Source of the DNA: Amaranthus tricolor
Lineage: Eukaryota > Streptophyta > Magnoliopsida > Caryophyllales > Amaranthaceae
Reading direction: 5' to 3'
DNA: 64,000 nt
Assembly (NCBI RefSeq): GCF_026212465.1
Contig: NC_080057.1
Span: forward strand, 25,787,647-25,851,646
The position numbers and the translations under genes are program-made. Positions within the stretch are counted from its first letter, which is position 1. Each line of letters begins with the position of its first letter. Below the pieces are notes generated by a model that saw only the letters and a list, made by a program, of their open reading frames with translations, had not been told where the DNA came from and did no database searches. Positions 60,821-64,000 of this stretch are shown here, piece by piece.

Positions 60821-63800
60821 GCCAAGCATTCTGGACAATTATGTTAGTACACATTTGATTATTGTAAATATATTACCATTTGATGGAAAATTTAATTTGT
60901 GTACTTGTTGGTAGAGTTGTTTAAATGTGATTTGGTTAATGGAAATCGAGAATCATTCCATCTGATTCGAAATTAACTTATATAAAAAGCAAAAATTAGA
61001 TTCTCTATATATTTTTATAACTGAAATCGAAATGACCTGCGATATCATATTCGAAACCCTCCGAACATTCAAATAGACATCTCTTGTTAATATTTTTGAA
61101 ACAAAGAAAGACATATCATTGTTTAAATCTTTTCTCCAAGATTTAGTTCTCTTGAATCATCTTTGAAGTTGTAATATTTAGATGCCAAAATTTTGATGAG
61201 AGTTAAAAGAAATTAATTACAGAGTAGGAGTTGTAGTCAAAATTAGAAATAGAATAAATTTGACGAAACATATTAAAAAGGAAAGTGATTAGACAAATTT
61301 TATGGGGCGGAGTGAATAGTATTAAGGAACGAACACAACCTAAAGCTTTAGCTGATAGTTAAGACCCTAAAATATGTTATACACTCTAACACGTTATAGT
61401 ACATGAGAGTCCTTCCAATCCTCATCCTTGGCACGAAACAATCTATTTTGAAATATGATGTGGATGAAATTCGAACATGCAACCTTACATTATATTAACA
61501 TTTGATACTATATCAAAAAAACAAACTCTAATTAAAAATTTAAATTAATAATTGAGACATTAGAATTTATTATATAATCTAATTAGATACCAAAATATGA
61601 AAGCAAATGGGTAACAAAAGGTCACAAAATGGGGCACTAATGGATGGAAATGGCATTGGATTGTTGAAGTATAACACGGTGCTCCGTAAAGTAAAACTCC
61701 ATAAAATCTACTTTGATGGTTTATCAATCATGAATCGGGAAGCCTACATTCACGTGTATAGGTCTTAATTACTATACTACTAACATCATTAGCCATGCAA
61801 TCCACACATTGGAAATTATTTTTATTTTTTTATTATTATTTTTATTTTTTTGAAATCATTGTACTATTTGACAAAATAGAATTCATTTGAAAATAAAAAA
61901 TTTAATTTCGATATTTAAATTTAAAAATTGTAAATGACACCAATATATTTGAAATTTAGAAATTTTAATATTGGACCCAATTATATGGAATTTTATGAAA
62001 TTCACCCAATTCCACATTTTCAAATTCAAGATTTGTCAAATATAGTATTTAAACCAATTTAACATTGAAAATAAATTTTAAATTGGCAACTATGGCAAGC
62101 ATATCATTAAAGTATTTCTCATAATTTCTTCCACGATAGTAATATCAAACATTACTAAAGTGCAAAAAGTAAATACTTTTCTTTGTTAAAAGTTAATTAT
62201 ACTCTCTCTGTTTTATAATTTTTATTATATTTATTTTTTAAATATTTTTAAATATATTTATATACAGTCTTAATATCTATAAATACATTTTACGTCAAAT
62301 AAATATAATAATAAAAGTTAAAGAGTTTTTCAATACGAGAAAAAAAAAATTTTACAACGAACAGGATTGAGTAAAACTAAAGTGATGTTTTCTCCTTGTT
62401 CCTTAGGAAAAGATTAAGATTATTGCGTACTAGAATAATATTTGGTATTGCACTATTGTTGTTCTAGACCCAATCATAAATCATTAGACATACACCAATA
62501 AATAAATTCAAAGACATGCCAACTCACATGTCTCATAAAGGAATGGCCAAGTAAAAAGGTTGTGTAAACTTGGTCATTATCAAATTAAGAATATTTAAGA
62601 TGTTAACTTAGTAACATTAGTAAGGGATTGATAAGGTTTTTTTTTTTTTTTTCCTTTTGGGTAAATTTACACGAAATTTTTTAAAATAATATATAGTAAG
62701 TTTAAAGGAAAAAAGTGATAAGTGAATAAGATGAAAATTTTTTACACCTTAACTAACAAGATATAACATTGTCATCAGCCACAGTTGTTTTTTAACTTGA
62801 CCAGATATCATAGTGTTGTTGTGTTGATCGCGTGCGTCTATAGAAGCTTCTTTTAAGGTTGTTCCTAAGAGCGGCCTTAAAGATAAAGGTTCTTAAACTG
62901 CATACTAGTATACATAATGTAATAAGACATGAAATTAGACTGGATAAACTTTACTTACGATTCTAATCTCGTGATAATATTATTTTACTTGATGGAGTTT
63001 TACGCTACAACTCATATATGCTATAAATGTGTAAAATCTTATCCGTCATTTTATTGTTTCATTTTGTGTCATTTTTAAATTATGCAGCGTTATGAGTTCA
63101 ACCCACTAATGTCCGAGTTTCACCCACTGATCTTAATTTTCGAATTTATAATCTAATAATTTCCGATCAAATTTCTAGTCAATTTTAGATGGGACTAAAA
63201 TTAAAATCGAGAGGTCAAATTATATGTATACCCCAACAAGTGAAGGAATGATGACCTTTTCCATGTTCTTTATGGTGGCTATTTAAATTGGTAGAGGAAA
63301 ATGAGTGGCTACATTATATTAGCCAGTTTGCTGAGGTATAAACATAATGGTCATCAGTGGGTAAATGCAAGATGATCATGAATCATGATGATGATGATGA
63401 AGGGGTACTCAATTGAGTTGAATTAATGTTCTTCCTGTCCCTATATAATCAATTTAATCCTTCTACATTATTTTAATTTCTTGACTATTCTCAACTACAT
63501 TTATGATTTGTGTAAAAAAGGCACCTTTCCCAACTAATTTAATCATGAAAAACCTTCTATCTAATTTATTAGTTATTTATTTATATATTTATTAGAGGGT
63601 CAGCATGTAGTAAATTGTCACAAACTATATATATATATATATATAAATTTTTTCATCTAATTTTTTGATGTTTTTTATTATAAGATATACTGGAGAAAGG
63701 AAAGGACTAGTTGAGAATCAAACTTAAAACCTTGTATGAGGAAGGTGATACTTTCCACAACAAAGATAAAGTCTTTTTGTTGTAAATTATGGAATAAATG

Positions 63801-64000
63801 ATGATTTATGTACTTGCTCAGTTCCTTAGAATTTGACCTATTTAATTAAAAAAGCACTCAACTTTGAGAAAAAGTTTGGAGTATAAGATCTAAGATGGAT
63901 TTTGTGTATGACAATCAAGTCTAGAAGCAAGTCAACTTGCTTAAAGGTTCTCAAATAATTTAGTGGAAACAAATCCTAAGATCAAAGCTGACATTTATAT
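60821..64000. other. Intergenic, PAP-c 3' side to window end
   Basis: AT-rich, no gene recognised. 61370-61480 contains AATATGTTATACACTCTAAC, related to the retroposon-like repeat in GDSL intron 1. 62201-62375 may be a degraded TA-flanked MITE (CTCTCTCTG left, GGATTGAG right). A short (AT)n run lies near 63629-63645. Confidence 0.45.

Overview
The window is nuclear DNA of a flowering plant, most likely a dicot. Genes carry GT-AG introns, intergenic DNA is very AT-rich with long (AT)n arrays, and there are many small DNA transposons plus one complete Ty1/copia element. The proteins look like plant families (ABI5-type bZIP, A20/AN1 stress protein, plant GDSL esterase, plant purple acid phosphatases). 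I cannot name the species; Caryophyllales is only a guess. No CRISPR, operon or rRNA/tRNA gene was recognised.

Layout. 1-3.7 kb: an ABI5/AREB-type bZIP gene (+) with four coding exons. 6.3-13.0 kb: a five-exon GDSL esterase/lipase gene (+) whose introns are loaded with small mobile elements. 14.0-17.2 kb: an SLC35F-type (DUF914) transporter gene on the minus strand, ten coding exons recognisable but carrying an in-frame stop, a lost splice donor and two apparent frameshifts, so called a pseudogene. 21.1-21.6 kb: an intronless-CDS A20/AN1 zinc-finger stress-associated protein (+). 22.4-23.8 kb: a 1.4-kb hAT-like element with 8-bp target duplication. 25.7-30.9 kb: a Stowaway-like MITE split by a young Ty1/copia retrotransposon (282-bp LTRs, TATAG target duplication, one internal amber codon). 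33-61 kb: a cluster of three purple acid phosphatase (PAP) genes, two on minus (33.1-40.2 and 46.5-52.0 kb) and one on plus (55.6-60.8 kb).

The most striking observation is the first PAP gene (33.1-40.2 kb). Its five exons join in frame with canonical splice sites into a full-length 439-residue protein with signal peptide, but six of the seven metal-ligand positions of the PAP active site are replaced, while both neighbouring paralogues keep all seven. It looks like a catalytically dead pseudoenzyme maintained as an open frame beside two apparently competent enzymes.

How genes relate: the PAPs are a local duplication cluster of secreted enzymes expected to act in phosphate release or turnover; the bZIP and A20/AN1 genes both belong to families tied to abscisic acid or abiotic stress; the remaining genes show no evident functional link. 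Much of the rest is mobile-element debris, including several foldback elements with unusual internal tandem repeats.
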